From positions 15,222,302 through 15,286,301 of the forward strand of contig CM023534.1 in NCBI GenBank assembly GCA_013350335.1: 64,000 nt of DNA, in the 5' to 3' direction. The position numbers and the translations under genes are program-made. This document shows positions 46,401 to 57,088 of this stretch, in pieces; positions within the stretch are counted from its first letter, which is position 1; the number at the start of each line of letters is the position of its first letter. The notes under the pieces are model-generated. The model was not told where the DNA came from. It saw only the letters and a program-made list of their open reading frames with translations, and searched no databases. This DNA comes from Chimonanthus salicifolius. Lineage: Eukaryota > Streptophyta > Magnoliopsida > Laurales > Calycanthaceae.

Positions 46401-49400
46401 AAAAAATTCTAAAGACTCAGCTTGATCTTCATTCAAGACTTTGAAGGGTAAAAAAGTGGGCACAGGAGAATCACCACTAGAATCAACATATAAACATTTG
46501 AAGTATTCAATAATTTCCTCACAGATATCACCCCTATTCACCACAGACTCCCCATCTATTTGAAAAAGTGAATGTGACTCTTTTGTCTTCTTGCACTGGC
46601 CATTTGCTGGAAAAAAGTTGTGTTTTTATCCCCTTCTTTGAGCCATTTGATTCTAGATCTTCGTTTCCATTTAATCTTCTCCTATAAAGCCTTCTTTTTA
46701 AGAAATTCTTTGATCTCCTTTCTTCTAGAAAGACTTTCTGGAGGCAAAGGATCCTCCTCTAAACTATTTAGATACTGTAATTTTTCCAACAAAGAAGCTA
46801 CCTCTTGGACAGCTGCATCCCTATGAGCTTTCTCCCACAGAGCTTTCCTTTCAAGAATTTAAATTTATGTAGAAGACAATACCGCTTCCATCCCGTAGGG
46901 TTTACTTCCCTCCACCAGTTTTCAACTAACTCCTTAAAACCTTCTTCCTCAAGCCAAGCAATTTCAAAGCGAAAAGGAGTTGGACCCCAAGAATCTAAAC
47001 AGGAGTCAAGAATGATGGGAGTATGATCCGACACGGGATTGGGAGTAGCTCGCTGAATGGACTGATGATAACACTCCAACCAACTTGCATCCACCAAGAA
47101 TCTATCCAGTCTAGCAAGACTTGGATTGTGTTGCATATTAGACCAAATGAAAGAAGCACCCCCAAAGGAAGGTCGATCAACTCCATCTGATCAATCCAAT
47201 CACTAAATCTCTCATAGGAGCTGAAATTCTTCTGCACCCTTTCCTTTTAGACATTCTTCGAACAATATTAAAATCCCCTCCCACGCACCAAGGAAAATGA
47301 TCGGACCCCCAAACTGCAGATAACTCTCTCCAAAACTCACTTCTATCTAAATCATCATTCAGGCAATAAACATTTGTGAACAAGAATTTCTTCCAAGCAG
47401 AGATATCCGCTAGCACCATGGAGATTGAGAAAGATTTGATGTCAGCTGAAATCAACTTCCATCTGTTAGCATTCCAAATTGTCCACATACCTCCTAAAGC
47501 ACCCACAGAGGCTTTAGCCACCACCCCATACTGTCACTCCCCCACACAGACTTTATAAAACCGACCTCCAGCTATTGAGATTTTTGTCTCCTAAAGAAAT
47601 AGCATATCAAGCTTCTTATTCACGACTATCTTTTTCACCAAAGCACGTTTCGCCACTGCCCCCAATCCACTAACATTCCATGATAGAATTTTCATTAAGA
47701 CACTCCCACATCACCCGATATACCTTCTACAACCACATTTCGATCACAACTCACCGAGGATTGCAAGTTTTTCAATTCCATCTCCCTTTTTCTATTTCTC
47801 CTCATCATTTGTTCTTCTTTTTTATTAAAAGTATTTATTATTTTCGAATGGTCATCATTTGTAATCCAATTCAACAAATTTCACAATATAGGAATCATCA
47901 ATTCAACATAATTTTTTTATTAAATTTAAACTATTTCTTTTAAAACAAAATTAACATGTAAAAAATAGAAATTAAAAAATAATAATAATGTATAAACTTC
48001 ATTAAAAACAAACCTTAGTTGGGTTACAAAGAAAGAAAATGCATCACATTTTATCACCAGTGCAAATTCGGGATTGTGGTTTGACTCGAACCAACAACCG
48101 TTTGATGTAACAATGAGCACTTACCAACTATGCTATATGCTTTTATCACCATGCAAAACATTATTAAACAAAATTAGAATAATCAATGACGAATCCAACA
48201 TGTTGATCTCAATTGGAGTATGTTGCCCATTTCAAAGGATTCTTGTAACACAACACTCCATGGAAAGGTGATGCATATAAAGAAGAGATATGCATGTGGA
48301 GCAGATTAAATGGGATAGATTTTTAGTTTTTTACTAGTTAAAGTAATGTAGCGGAAGCGGGGGAAGAAATCAAAATAAGTCAATCCCGACAAATATCGGG
48401 TCACACACACACACAAATAGGCTCACACGTGTGAGTTTTAACTTAAAAGGTGGTGACTGGCACGTGGGCTATAAGAGACTTAGGGCTGCTGGGATGCGAA
48501 TGGTATTGAGAAAAAGATAAGGGAAAAGAGAAACGAAAGGAAGAGGGCAAAGAAGGGTGTAGCAGCAGCGGAAACAAGAAAGGGAAAGAAGGGTAGAAGC
48601 GAAAGATGAGAGGAAAGGAAGAAGATGGATGGAAGAAGAGGCGAGAAAGGAGAAGGCTTGGGATCGGTTGTACCTGGGTTTGTGATGAAGGGAACCAAAT
48701 CTGTCCACAGCGAAACAGAGGGGAATTGTGCGGCAGTGGCAGAAGCGACGACAATGGTGACTTGGGATAAGGCCCAAGCAACTTGCAATGGTGGTATCTC
48801 TTGCTATGAAACCCAAGATCTGTAGATGCAGAGGTCTGGAACTGGCTAGATGGAGATTCATTTGCAACCAGGCAGAAACAAAGGAGATAAACAATAAACA
48901 ATTGGTAATCTTCTTATTCAATTCATAATATCAAAAAGGTGTGACCTCTTGGCCATTACATATATGCCTATTTATAAGAAAACAAACACAAAAATAGAAA
49001 AGGACTCTATGACCGACTAGCCTAGACGAATTTGGAATGCCACGTGAGCGGTTTCCAATTCGTTTACAACTTCTAATCTTATTCAGACTCCTAAACCAAC
49101 TAAGAAAGCCACCGACCTGGCTTCCTTTTGACACAAGAATTCTAAATTAAAAATAATGTGAAAATACAAAAATAGTAAATACAAAATGGGTCTCTAGCCT
49201 GCTACGTATCCTACATCATTAAGTCTCCATGGCCACTTGTTGGAATTGATTGCTCTAATTGGTGAAGCGAGATGGGCCACAAGTTACTTATCAAGGAACT
49301 TTGTGCCTCTATATAACCCATGGTTGTGTTCGAATGTGGAGAAGTGGGGAGACTTCTCTTGAAGAAGTCTAACTTCTCCCATTCGAATCCATTCTCCAGA

Positions 49401-52047
49401 AGAAAGTGGGGCCCACAAATAGTAATTTTTGAAAAAAAAAAAAAAAATCCCCTCCTCCAGGAGAAGATGGTGTTCTCTACCAATGCCAGGAGAATACCGT
49501 CTTCAAAAGAAGAGAAGATGGCTGAAGCTCTCCACCCCTAGAGAACCTCCTACTTTAAGTTCTCCTCATCCAAACATGGCCCGTAAAAACATATCCAATG
49601 TACACTCACATGGGGTTGCAAATCTAAAAATTTCAAGCAACATTGAGAGGGGAAAAGGCTTAAGAAATAGAGAACAATGGGACTCCATCGTCCTTGAAAG
49701 CAAAATTAGGCATTGTGAAAAGTGAGTGGAACCCAAAGAGGCCACCATTCAAACAATAATAGGTAGATTGGCTACTAGGCTAAAGGACCATCAATGGTTC
49801 ATATGGATTTAGATTTAAATCATTCCTTTGGTTTATCCTTTTATATACTTATTTAATAATGGTCAACCAACTATCTTGTCCGTTAGTGATCAAAAGTTCC
49901 AATTTTAGCCACCATCACCAACCATTTCCATTTTTTTTAATGACATCACCAATAAGTTTCACTTATTCACTCTTTTGCCATAAGAGTAAGCGGAGGAAAG
50001 TTCTCAGCTTTTAACGTTTGTAATTAGGTGTAGTCCTTGTGTTAAAAACATGATACTCACTACTTCACAATAGGGTTAGTTTGTGCAAGGAACTAATTGC
50101 TTCGAATAGATATCACCTCACCTCCTAGTCTATGACAATAAAATATTTTAGAGGGATAATGGATTTCAATGTTGAATGAGTTCTACTATTCGATGGCATC
50201 TAGACTGTTTTGTCCATTAGGAAGCCTTTTAAAATTAAATTTGATGGCAGCTCTCTTGAAAATATGGATGTATTTGGGGTAGGAGAGCTTGTTCTTAACC
50301 ATGTGGAGGATGTTGTTTTTGGATTCTTTGGGCTGTCAAAAAATTGTGGGACAAATGTAGAAGAATTATCAGCTCTATTATGTGCTTTAACTCATTTAAT
50401 AGATATTGGCTTCCTTTATTGCTGAGGAGGATTCGTTATCTACTATTTGTTGTGCTTCACAATTAGGTGATTACCCAAGAAGATTGACTGACAGAGTTGA
50501 GGAAATCCATGACTTGGTGAGGAGGTAAGATGTGCAATTCATCCATACACCAAAGGAGTCTAACGTACAGGTGGATATGCTTTCTAAAAGAGTACTCAGT
50601 ACTACAAGACATGAGTTAGTCATTGGTATTATTCATCATTAGTTGACATAGTTTGAAGAGTTGAAAAGTCGTCCTCCATCATTGTTTGAGTTCTATTTCC
50701 CCATCTTCATAATAAAAATCTTAATTACTTTTAGAAAAACACCACATGAAGAGATTTAATACCGACACTGAATGACCAACTGAAAATTGATCAAAGTTGC
50801 ACATAAACACTTCTAGTGTTGCGCATCCTCAAAAAACTTTATCGAGTAAAATTAAAATGGATGAAGAACACATAATGCACTAAAGATACAACAGAATAAT
50901 TTTACGACCGAGCTAGAACATAAGTAGCTAAGTGCCTTCCAACACTTCTACATCTAATCCTACAATACACTCAAATATATCAATCCTATAAGTCACTGTT
51001 CATATATAAAGAAAATAGACAGATTTAAAGACTAAATCAATATATAAGAGCATGATAAACAATCATTTAAGCAGGAATGTGAAACATAGAGATGTACCTC
51101 TGGATGTGCACTGATGAAATCCAAGAGCCTTTCACGGAAACTTTTGTGCAAAGTCATAGTCAGAGATTCTTCTAGATCACGTCCTAATACATCTGGTGAC
51201 AAAGTAATCTTCATGTCAGGCTTCATGCACAATGTGCTCTCGTCATGTATGAGGATCTTGTCAATCTGAATGGCTTCTGGAAATAAGTACTTTATCTGTG
51301 CAAGATGGCTATGTAAGAACCTCCTGAAATAAATTATCATGTTCTAGCATTAACTCTCAGATGGATGCCCAAGAGTAATGAGTAGAGTGCACTTCAGCTC
51401 TTAAAACATAATTTGGGTACCTTTTGCTCAGTATTTCAACCTGAATAGAGATGTTCTGAAAACTAGACATTTTTTTCCGTAGACCAAGCAACCTTAGAGA
51501 AGTCACCATACTATCAAAAAAGTCCGCAACAATCTTGTACCTGGTACCAGAAGAGTGTTCATTGTTTTAGTACCAAGTTTCAAATGGAAAAAAGAAAAGG
51601 AAAATGCAACAAAGATTAAATGTGTACTGTAGTTTTTGAAGTGACCCACTTGTCAGGAAGTTCACTTCCTTCATATTCTTGTAATTTGCCAGCTGCATAT
51701 GAACTTGAACCAGAGGTTTTAGAATCACCGAAGTCAGTGTGTTTATCATTTCTTGTTTTCTCATCTGCTGAATGAATGGCAGCATCCTCGTTCTGAAAAT
51801 CATCGGAGATTTGCTTTACAGGCCTTACAGGTAAGGCATTCCCTCGGCTCCTGCTTCTGGGTGGCTGGATTATCTTCTCTGGAGTCGGAGATGCGAGGTT
51901 CTCCCCTACACTCCATTTTTCATCAACCTTCATGCTTTGCGCCAATGTGCCTTCTGAGCCAGTTGATTTTTCTACATCTGGAAGAATTTTCTTACACTTA
52001 AAATCCAATTTGTTCTGGTTGCCGCCATCACCTCTTTCATGTTCCAT
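34462..52047 (-). CDS. CDT1: DNA replication licensing factor CDT1
   Basis: CDT1 loads the MCM2-7 helicase at origins together with ORC and CDC6. Coding exons on the minus strand are 52047-51650, 51540-51421, 51323-51098, 41306-40605, 36435-36270, 36183-36093 and 34534-34462. All are GT-AG and phase-consistent; together they give 591 aa, within the plant range. Residues about 130-250 are the conserved CDT1 fold (LPDKYKIVADFFD, RRFLHSHLAQIKYLFP, ESLTMTLHKSFRERL). Residues 249-482 are a low-complexity linker. About 495-590 is the MCM-binding winged helix (SSITKQELVHKII, EVEEQLELLEELVPDWI, SDPNSILERIAEAK). SPTPEK at 53-58 is a possible CDK site. Between exons 4 and 5 homologues carry a LLQSIREKER-like stretch that I could not find, so a small exon may be missing. 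Intron 3 is 9.8 kb, intron 4 is 4.2 kb. Plants often have two CDT1 paralogues; which one this is cannot be told. Confidence 0.93.
34712..34845 (+). mobile_element. 88-bp LINE 3'-end insertion in CDT1 intron 6
   Basis: An exact 23-bp duplication (34712-34734 and 34823-34845, starting GGATCCATGCCAGAGC) flanks 88 bp (34735-34822) ending in an A run. Long exact duplication plus poly-A tail is the signature of target-primed LINE integration. Only 3' UTR sequence was copied. Confidence 0.88.
34846..36092. other. CDT1 intron 6, remainder
   Basis: A GATGATGAAGATGAAGATG tract near 36050-36080 forms an acidic frame that is not conserved. Nothing else was seen. Confidence 0.5.
36436..38142. other. CDT1 intron 4, distal part
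   Basis: I searched here on the minus strand for the missing LLQSIREKER-like exon and found none that fits. A frame at 37061-37246 has an acceptor-like T-tract, but ends in a stop without a donor. Confidence 0.45.
38143..38533. repeat. Direct repeat, two diverged units 268 bp apart
   Basis: 38143-38286 and 38411-38533 share GGGTAGGGGGAGAGAG, CCCACCCTCTGAGGTGG and AAAGGGATCAA in the same order and spacing. The family is unknown. Confidence 0.7.
38765..38842 (+). mobile_element. SINE family C, 3' fragment
   Basis: CCTCCAGATTGATGGGATAA and a GATGATGATGAC tail match the 3' end of 21805-21985. Confidence 0.5.
39414..39801 (+). mobile_element. 5'-truncated LINE insertion in CDT1 intron 4
   Basis: A 14-bp duplication ATGGGGCCCATGGA (39414-39427 and 39788-39801) brackets about 360 bp. 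The left part codes for the end of a LINE RNase H domain (MDVYFVKVGRSTNGVADYFA, 39537-39596). Then come a 3' UTR and a poly-A tail (39779-39788). The orientation is opposite to CDT1. Confidence 0.88.
39858..40361. mobile_element. hAT-like element in CDT1 intron 4
   Basis: The ends CAATGTTGTGAAAAATCG and complement of CATTGTTGTTAAAATC lie at 39858 and 40361. The flanks AACCAACT and AACCAATT match at 7 of 8 bases. The body is rich in AATCGTAAGATTC-like palindromes. The termini resemble the MITE at 17479-17857. Confidence 0.75.
41660..42200 (-). mobile_element. LINE 5' fragment (endonuclease start), minus
   Basis: On the minus strand it reads MEVLCWNIRGIRGLEKRRFL, the start of a LINE ORF2 apurinic endonuclease. 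After a frameshift it gives FLQETKSTHPSAGVK, with the conserved QETK. The same segment is repeated in inverted orientation at 42870-43170. Confidence 0.78.
42870..44741 (+). pseudogene. Degenerate LINE ORF2 (endonuclease to mid-RT), plus strand
   Basis: The endonuclease start is near 43020, with more of the domain at 43185-43499 (YDPTDYRKEEFWAELESLSE). Reverse transcriptase begins around 44160 with EADREKAPGPNGSPMAFY (about 44319-44375), then KVLANRL, and KVDLEKAYDHVD at about 44697-44732, the RT motif holding the first catalytic aspartate. Frameshifts and stops are many, so it is dead. It is cut at about 44740, where opposing LINE sequence and a TRIM meet. It sits in CDT1 intron 3. Confidence 0.85.
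44742..45232 (-). mobile_element. TRIM retrotransposon, complete copy 2
   Basis: Same family as 10186-10674 but inverted. LTRs 44742-44937 and 45036-45232 begin TGTAACGACCCGTCCCGC and end GGTATTACA on the plus strand. The 98-bp interior holds the complement of TGGTATCAGAGC (primer-binding site, 45022-45033) next to one LTR and a CTACCCCCCTTAAAG purine-tract complement (44940-44954) next to the other. The target duplication CTTAG is exact (44737-44741 and 45233-45237). Confidence 0.92.
45238..47695 (-). pseudogene. LINE ORF2 remnant (endonuclease and reverse transcriptase), minus strand
   Basis: Read from 47695: MKILSWNVSGLG, then ETK, GDFN (about 47283-47294) and SDHTPI (about 47018-47035) mark the endonuclease. 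Reverse transcriptase follows with ALGPNGYPIIFFKYFW (about 46310-46357), LVPKKA, DFRLISLL, KALANRLKAVLP and KLDFQRVDWSFLEFV. The YADDT active site is at about 45645-45659, then IKSVLSSL and GVGIRSIREFDIALLGKW. The 3' zinc finger and tail are missing. Stops and frameshifts break it. It lies in the same orientation as CDT1, in intron 3. Confidence 0.9.
47696..48050. other. CDT1 intron 3, nothing recognised
   Basis: This may be LINE leader or ORF1 remains, but no motif supports that. Confidence 0.4.
48055..48150 (-). mobile_element. tRNA-derived SINE head
   Basis: On the minus strand TAGCATAGTTGGTAAGTGC fits an A box and GGTTCGAGTC a B box, 34 bp apart. Acceptor-stem pairing of a real tRNA is absent, so a SINE or tRNA pseudogene is likelier than a working tRNA. 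Confidence 0.5.
48347..49215 (-). mobile_element. LTR-like block in CDT1 intron 3
   Basis: The ends TGTAGCGG and ATCCTACA are inverted to each other. On the minus strand a CTTATAAATAGGC TATA box at about 48970-48982 precedes a C/T-rich leader. No 5-bp duplication matches (AGTAA versus TCATT). Two long overlapping frames (48443-48921) are low-complexity leader, not a protein gene. Confidence 0.55.
49318..49580. mobile_element. MITE-like inverted repeat
   Basis: CATGGTTGTGTTCGAATGTG at the left is partly complementary to CTCATCCAAACATGG at the right. Internal GAAGTCTCCCC/GGGGAGACTTC words add folding. No target duplication was confirmed. Confidence 0.5.
49581..50199. other. CDT1 intron 3, nothing recognised
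   Basis: AT-rich; no gene or repeat assigned. Confidence 0.4.
50200..50745 (+). pseudogene. LINE RNase H domain remnant and 3' end
   Basis: KPFKIKFDGSSLENMDVFGV (from about 50220) gives the first RNase H aspartate, and NVEELSALLCALTHL the glutamate. After a frameshift near 50422, EEDSLSTICCASQLGDYPRR and FIHTPKESNVQVDMLSKR continue to about 50641, with one in-frame stop. This is the C-terminal domain of a plant L1-type element, followed by an AT-rich 3' tail. Confidence 0.82.
50746..51097. other. CDT1 intron 3, end near exon 3
   Basis: Nothing recognised. Confidence 0.45.
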
Positions 52048-52210
52048 GCTGTGAGATGCTGCTAAAATATGTGGAAATTTTCAAAGCGAAGTACAAAATG
52101 AGACCTCAATCGAATCCAAATTCTCTACAGACCAGGTTAAAAAAATCTGTTTAGGGTTTCAGGCATCCAAAAGTAGCAAGGATAAAATTTGAAATGAGGC
52201 ACTACAAAAC

Positions 52211-52218
52211 GCGCCAAA
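52211..52218 (-). promoter_or_regulatory. E2F site in CDT1 5' UTR intron
   Basis: TTTGGCGC on the minus strand fits the E2F consensus TTTSSCGC exactly. It lies about 165 bp upstream of the ATG, inside the inferred leader intron (about 52262-52069). Confidence 0.6.
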
Positions 52219-52263
52219 TATCGCACATCAGTAGATGAGTAGAATGGTATAAAGAGACAAACC

Positions 52264-52440
52264 TGGAACTGGTGCCTTGAAATGGCGAAATGGGAGAGTA
52301 TGCTTTAACCAAGAGGTGAAGATGCGAGAGAAATAGAGAAGAAATCGGCGGGAAACCGAGCTAGGGTTTGATTCTGAGACAGAGAGAGCTAAAGATGAAA
52401 GAAAGGGGGGAAAAATGCAAAAGTGGCGGAAATCCAGCCT
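52264..52440 (-). other. CDT1 leader exon and core promoter region
   Basis: The minus strand contains no ATG from 52440 to 52263, then CCAG|GTTTGT, a good donor at 52262-52261. An acceptor (TTTTAGCAG) lies about 20 bp before the ATG at 52047. This indicates a noncoding first exon. The transcription start is not fixed. Confidence 0.5.
52347..52355 (-). promoter_or_regulatory. E2F site near CDT1 transcription start
   Basis: TTTCCCGCC on the minus strand contains TTTCCCGC, a canonical E2F site. CDT1 genes are known E2F targets at G1/S, so the position supports cell-cycle control. Confidence 0.7.
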
Positions 52441-53029
52441 AAGTTCAAAACGAACACAGAAGGGACAGCAAGCCGACCGTTCGGCCTTGGTGCTGATTTC
52501 TTTTATCTTGTCTTCGTTCGTTAAAGCTGATAAATTTTATAAAAAATAAAGATTTTTAATGAATTCATATAATATAAAAATTAAAATTAAAATTTTATAA
52601 AACATAATTAATAAATAATATCCTTCAAATAAAAAGTAACAATAGATTTATAATAATAATATATAATTTTGTATGAATTTCTTCTTATAATTATGATTTA
52701 AAATAGAGTTTTTCACTTGCATTCTAAATTATATCAAAAGTATTTAAGAAAAACAACCAATGATAAAAAAAAAAAAAAAAATAGTTGGTTAATTTTTCGA
52801 TGAAAGGGCATATTCTGATTCAAGTTTACGAAGAAAAAAAAATTAAATCGAAGTATTAGCAATATTTTAAAAAATTGGATAATCTTTTTGAAAAAATAAT
52901 ATTTCAATTGGCTATATTGCCAAGAAATTGACCCGAGAGGGAAGCTGAATTGGATCAATGCAAACTTTTTGAGTTTTCTTTGATTATGCTGATTTGAAAA
53001 ATAAAGTGCAAACAAATAAAAGTAAATAT
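52441..53029. other. AT-rich intergenic
   Basis: Long AT and A-run sequence; no gene. Confidence 0.5.
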
Positions 53030-54060
53030 CCAAATAGAGCATAAGATATGAGAACAGATGGAGAGATTGAACCTAAGATTTTTACGAAGTTCAGCCTACG
53101 CCCTCGTCTCAAGTACATTACTTGAGGATTGAATGCATTATGCTTCTCCTTCACAAGTGGAGAAGAAACATGTTACAAGCTTTTAGAGAACAACTCTCTG
53201 AATTTGAAGTTGAAGACACTCTTATTCCTCATTAGAGTTACACAAACTCTTTACAAATTTATCTCTCAAGTAAGTAGAAAAAGATCACAGTATAAAACTT
53301 AGGAGTAACTATCAAATGTATACAAATGTAGCTCACAAGGGTTACTCAAAATTTAAACAATAATGGCTCAAAATAAGATAGCAAGTGGTTTGGGGATTTT
53401 GAGCTCTAGAGATGTTTGAATTGATTGCAAGTGATTATTACGTAAGTGAACATTATTGAGCCTTCATAATGGCGGGTATATATAGATATTTCAAGTTTAT
53501 AGATGTTGGGAGATTAAATGGAGGATTTTGGCCGTTGATATGCGCATTTAATGCATAGTTTAGTGACCGTTGCTACAGATCGGTGAACTCGTCGCAACAG
53601 CGGTGAAACGCTATTTTGAGATTTTCAAATTCATGACTCAATGAAGCAGTAAATTGCTCAGTAAGTAGCAGTGAACCGCTCTAAGGTGAGAGTTGTAAAG
53701 GAGAACATTTCAAGGATAGGTGAACAAATTGCCCATAAATGGTGAACCGAGCCAAATTGGGCGAAAATTGAAGTGTGCATATACAAAGCAGTGGACTACT
53801 CTGGGCACCATCGGTGAACCGATCTAAACTGAGGTAAAAACTGAACAAAGTATAAAATAGAGCGATGAAGTGCTCTGAAGGATTGGTGAACCGATCCACT
53901 CTGTTTTTCAGATTTATATTTGTGCCTTTTACAGTTTGGTGTTTTGTTCACTAGAACTTGGTCAATTTTCTTCGGGATCTATCTAAGATATTTAGATTTT
54001 TAAGGTCCTGAGGTTCACAAGCATCTGATCTGAACCATGATATTCAAACAATGAGTAACT
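53030..54060. mobile_element. LTR-like block with CGGTGAACCG subrepeats
   Basis: TTTTTACGAAGTTCAGCC then TACGCCCTCGTCTC resembles the conserved LTR segment of some Copia elements (ACGTGGTTCGGC class). Between 53580 and 53910 the motif GGTGAACCG with a TC/GC context recurs about five to seven times in varied form. Ends were not found. Confidence 0.5.
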
Positions 54061-57000
54061 TTACAAGATTAAACACTAAACATGTACGACTTGAATCTAT
54101 GAAACTTTAAACATCTTCAAGCTTCAAAAATCTTCTGTATTCTCCCAACTTCAATGTCCATGAGCTATTCGATTTCCACCATGATGTTCATGATTTGATA
54201 GTGTTGATCTTCCAATTTAAAGAACATGATATGCAATACATGTCTCTCATTCAAACTCGAAGTGTGAGTGCATATCTTATCACAAATTCCATTTGCAACA
54301 TTAAATAATAATATAAATTAATGTATTGTGATCATTAAAATTACCATGTACCCTTGGATTGAAACCTTGGAGGTAAAAGACCAACATTTCTAACCACATG
54401 CATGTTTCTCTCCATGTGGGCCCCACAACGGTACAAAAAAATTACTGTTGATATAGGACGCAACAGACACCGTTGCAACTGAATTTATCACTGGTACAAC
54501 ACAACGTCGGCGTATGGTTGTATCAACCGATACTTTTATCTGAGATGTATGTATCAACGGATACTTTTATCTGAGGTGTATACACTTTTGCACTTTTAAG
54601 AAAGTGATAACATTATTTTAGTAGACAATTTGTTAACATCAGAGTTACATTGTTAAATAAATATTTATTTTAAGTGATTGATACAGTATAGAGAAGAGTC
54701 ACAATGGAATGATGGGAAATATCAAATAGATTTTTTTTTTCATTTTTTTTAAAAAGGAGTTTTATTAAAAGGCTAGTGTTTTTTTTACACCAAACCCAAC
54801 TTACATGAAAATGAAAAATTCAATATTTTTATTATAGTCTTTCACAATAAAGTGTAATGGCGGTTTGATAATTATATAAAGTACAATAAACTCTCTATGT
54901 ATTCTATAAAGTTATAACTTGTCTAAAATAATATCAGCAGTTGGCCCCAACTTCGGATCCATACAAAATATAATAAATCTCTCTAACTTAGTACTTAATA
55001 CAGTCATAATAAAAAATGTACTGTCCCAACCATTTTGTAAAATAATATTTTATACATTCAGACTGCAAAATTACCTCATAAACTACATCATCTAAACTCC
55101 AGAAAAGTAATTCGAGATAGACTTCTAGATAAACTTTCTCATTCTTTAAAACGGTGTAGGCACTCTGTTCTCAATGAATGAGAATTGTATAAGAATGAAT
55201 GGAGTGATTTGTTTTCATAAAGAGAAGCTGAAAGGATATTTTAATGATATGTGAGAGTTTTAAATAAATTTTTATAAAGGAATACAGTCAGAACCTCTAA
55301 TTTAATAACCTCCATAATGTAATATATGTACTATAGTCCCAACCATATTATATTATAGAGATTTCACTGTAATTATGAAAGGTTAAAATTATAAAAAATA
55401 TACATGTTTGGTACGTTGATCCACCAAAATATCTTTATGTCAGTAAGTGATACTTCTCTTAAGATCTCTAAAGATGTCAGAATTTAAGCTGATGAAATTT
55501 GGTTATCCTCTAAATGGCAATCTGTTTCAACTTTCAAGGACGTGGGAGCAATTCACATAGAACTAAACTTGATACTGGGTTGGGCAAATTGAGGAAAGAT
55601 GCTGGTACAAACTTTGCCAAGGTGGGGTGAAGCTGCAATGGGTTGGCTGGAGTTTAATGATGCAAATAAGGTTTGGACTAAGTGAAAAGGTTGAAAGTAC
55701 AAATGTGAAGGTGCAAACGTGGGGCCACGTATATTTGAAGTTTTACCCATTGTTCTCATACTCAAAGAGAGATGAAGGTCTTAAATTTTCCCGTAAAAAA
55801 GGTAAAGGGATTGAGAAAGACATTGAAATAAGAGGTTAAGTGGAAGTGGGTTTGGGTAGTCGTCGCGAAGGAAAGATATAATAGGGCAAAGTGGGGTTGC
55901 GAGTAGGGCGATGTTAGGTTACAGTAATGAATATAAAATGAGAATAGGGCAGTGAGGCATGGATTAATGGAGTAGTGTGGTTAATAGGGTAGAAGGTGAT
56001 AGATGGACTAATTTTTTTTGGGGGGATAATATGGATATCTATGTTCCACATTGACAATGAAATTAATTTTATGGAAACTAGCCACAAGTTTCATATATAC
56101 ACCAACTGAGTTACCTATGAGAATTCAAAGAATTACTTACGGGAGGGATTTTTTTTTTTAAAAAAAGTAGTGAAATGATGATCATGGGAGAGTTGTAGCA
56201 AGTGGGCTAGATGAGAACACACAAGGCAAAGCACAAAGAATCAATGGATTTTAGTTGGTAATAAGGAAACTAAATAAAAAAGACCTAAGTGGCTAAATTG
56301 ATGCAGATCAAAAAAGTAAATAGCAACTCTAAAAGACTAAGTGTAAATAAGAGCATTAAACATGTTATGACTAAAATTAAGATCTAAATCAATAAATATA
56401 ATTTAAAAATATAACTGTCACAAATAATTATGCAATCCTTAAAATCTAATATAAATGATTATAAAATCATGTAAGCTGAGTACTAAAGTACCCTTGAGGT
56501 AACTTACAAGAAGACCCCTTAATCGATGAATTACAGATTACTGCATATGATTCAATATGAGTTTGACCTGCTTGCTGATAAATTTCATTACATTCACTCA
56601 CAAAAATTCTTTGCCTGCATGCTAATTGAATTGGATCATCTCTCCCATATAAAATCAGTTGGTAATAATTAATAAAAATAATCGACTTAAATAATATTTT
56701 CATATTGATTAAAACTAGGTTTGAGTATGAGACTTCTCTAACAAATGTAAAATTATCCCAATTGAACCAGTTCATAGTGATCTGTTATTAACTTCGTTAA
56801 CAATTCATGAATGAGAATTTTGATTGAATTCATAAAAGTAAAACTTAATATATATCTCTTCATCTAATGCTCCAAATGAAAATTCACATTAATTTCTATC
56901 AACCAATTTATAATGAATTATTTCTCTCGGCCAATCCAATCAAAATTATTTTTTAAAATAATATAACCCAAACCCAATCCCAAACTTTTGGCAGAAATTG

Positions 57001-57088
57001 CCACCCCTGCGTCCAACCATTAAGATCGATCAGCATTTTCTCATTAAAAACGCTCGAAAAATGGAAAAATGATCTAAAGCTGCATTTG
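54061..57088. other. Intergenic between CDT1 and cupin gene
   Basis: A short tandem pair (TATCAACSGATACTTTTATC, 54508-54585) is visible. Otherwise AT-rich; frames at 55553-55839 and 56467-56775 show no motif. The upper end must hold the cupin promoter, but no clear TATA box stands out. Confidence 0.45.

Noticed and set aside
48055..48150. Functional tRNA gene on the minus strand
   Set aside because: A and B boxes are present but no paired acceptor stem or proper anticodon arm could be drawn.
48443..48921. Two overlapping 150-codon minus frames
   Set aside because: Pyrimidine-rich LTR leader; three frames are open together, typical of low complexity.
53030..54060. Complete Copia element
   Set aside because: No gag, integrase or reverse transcriptase motif nearby and no second LTR.
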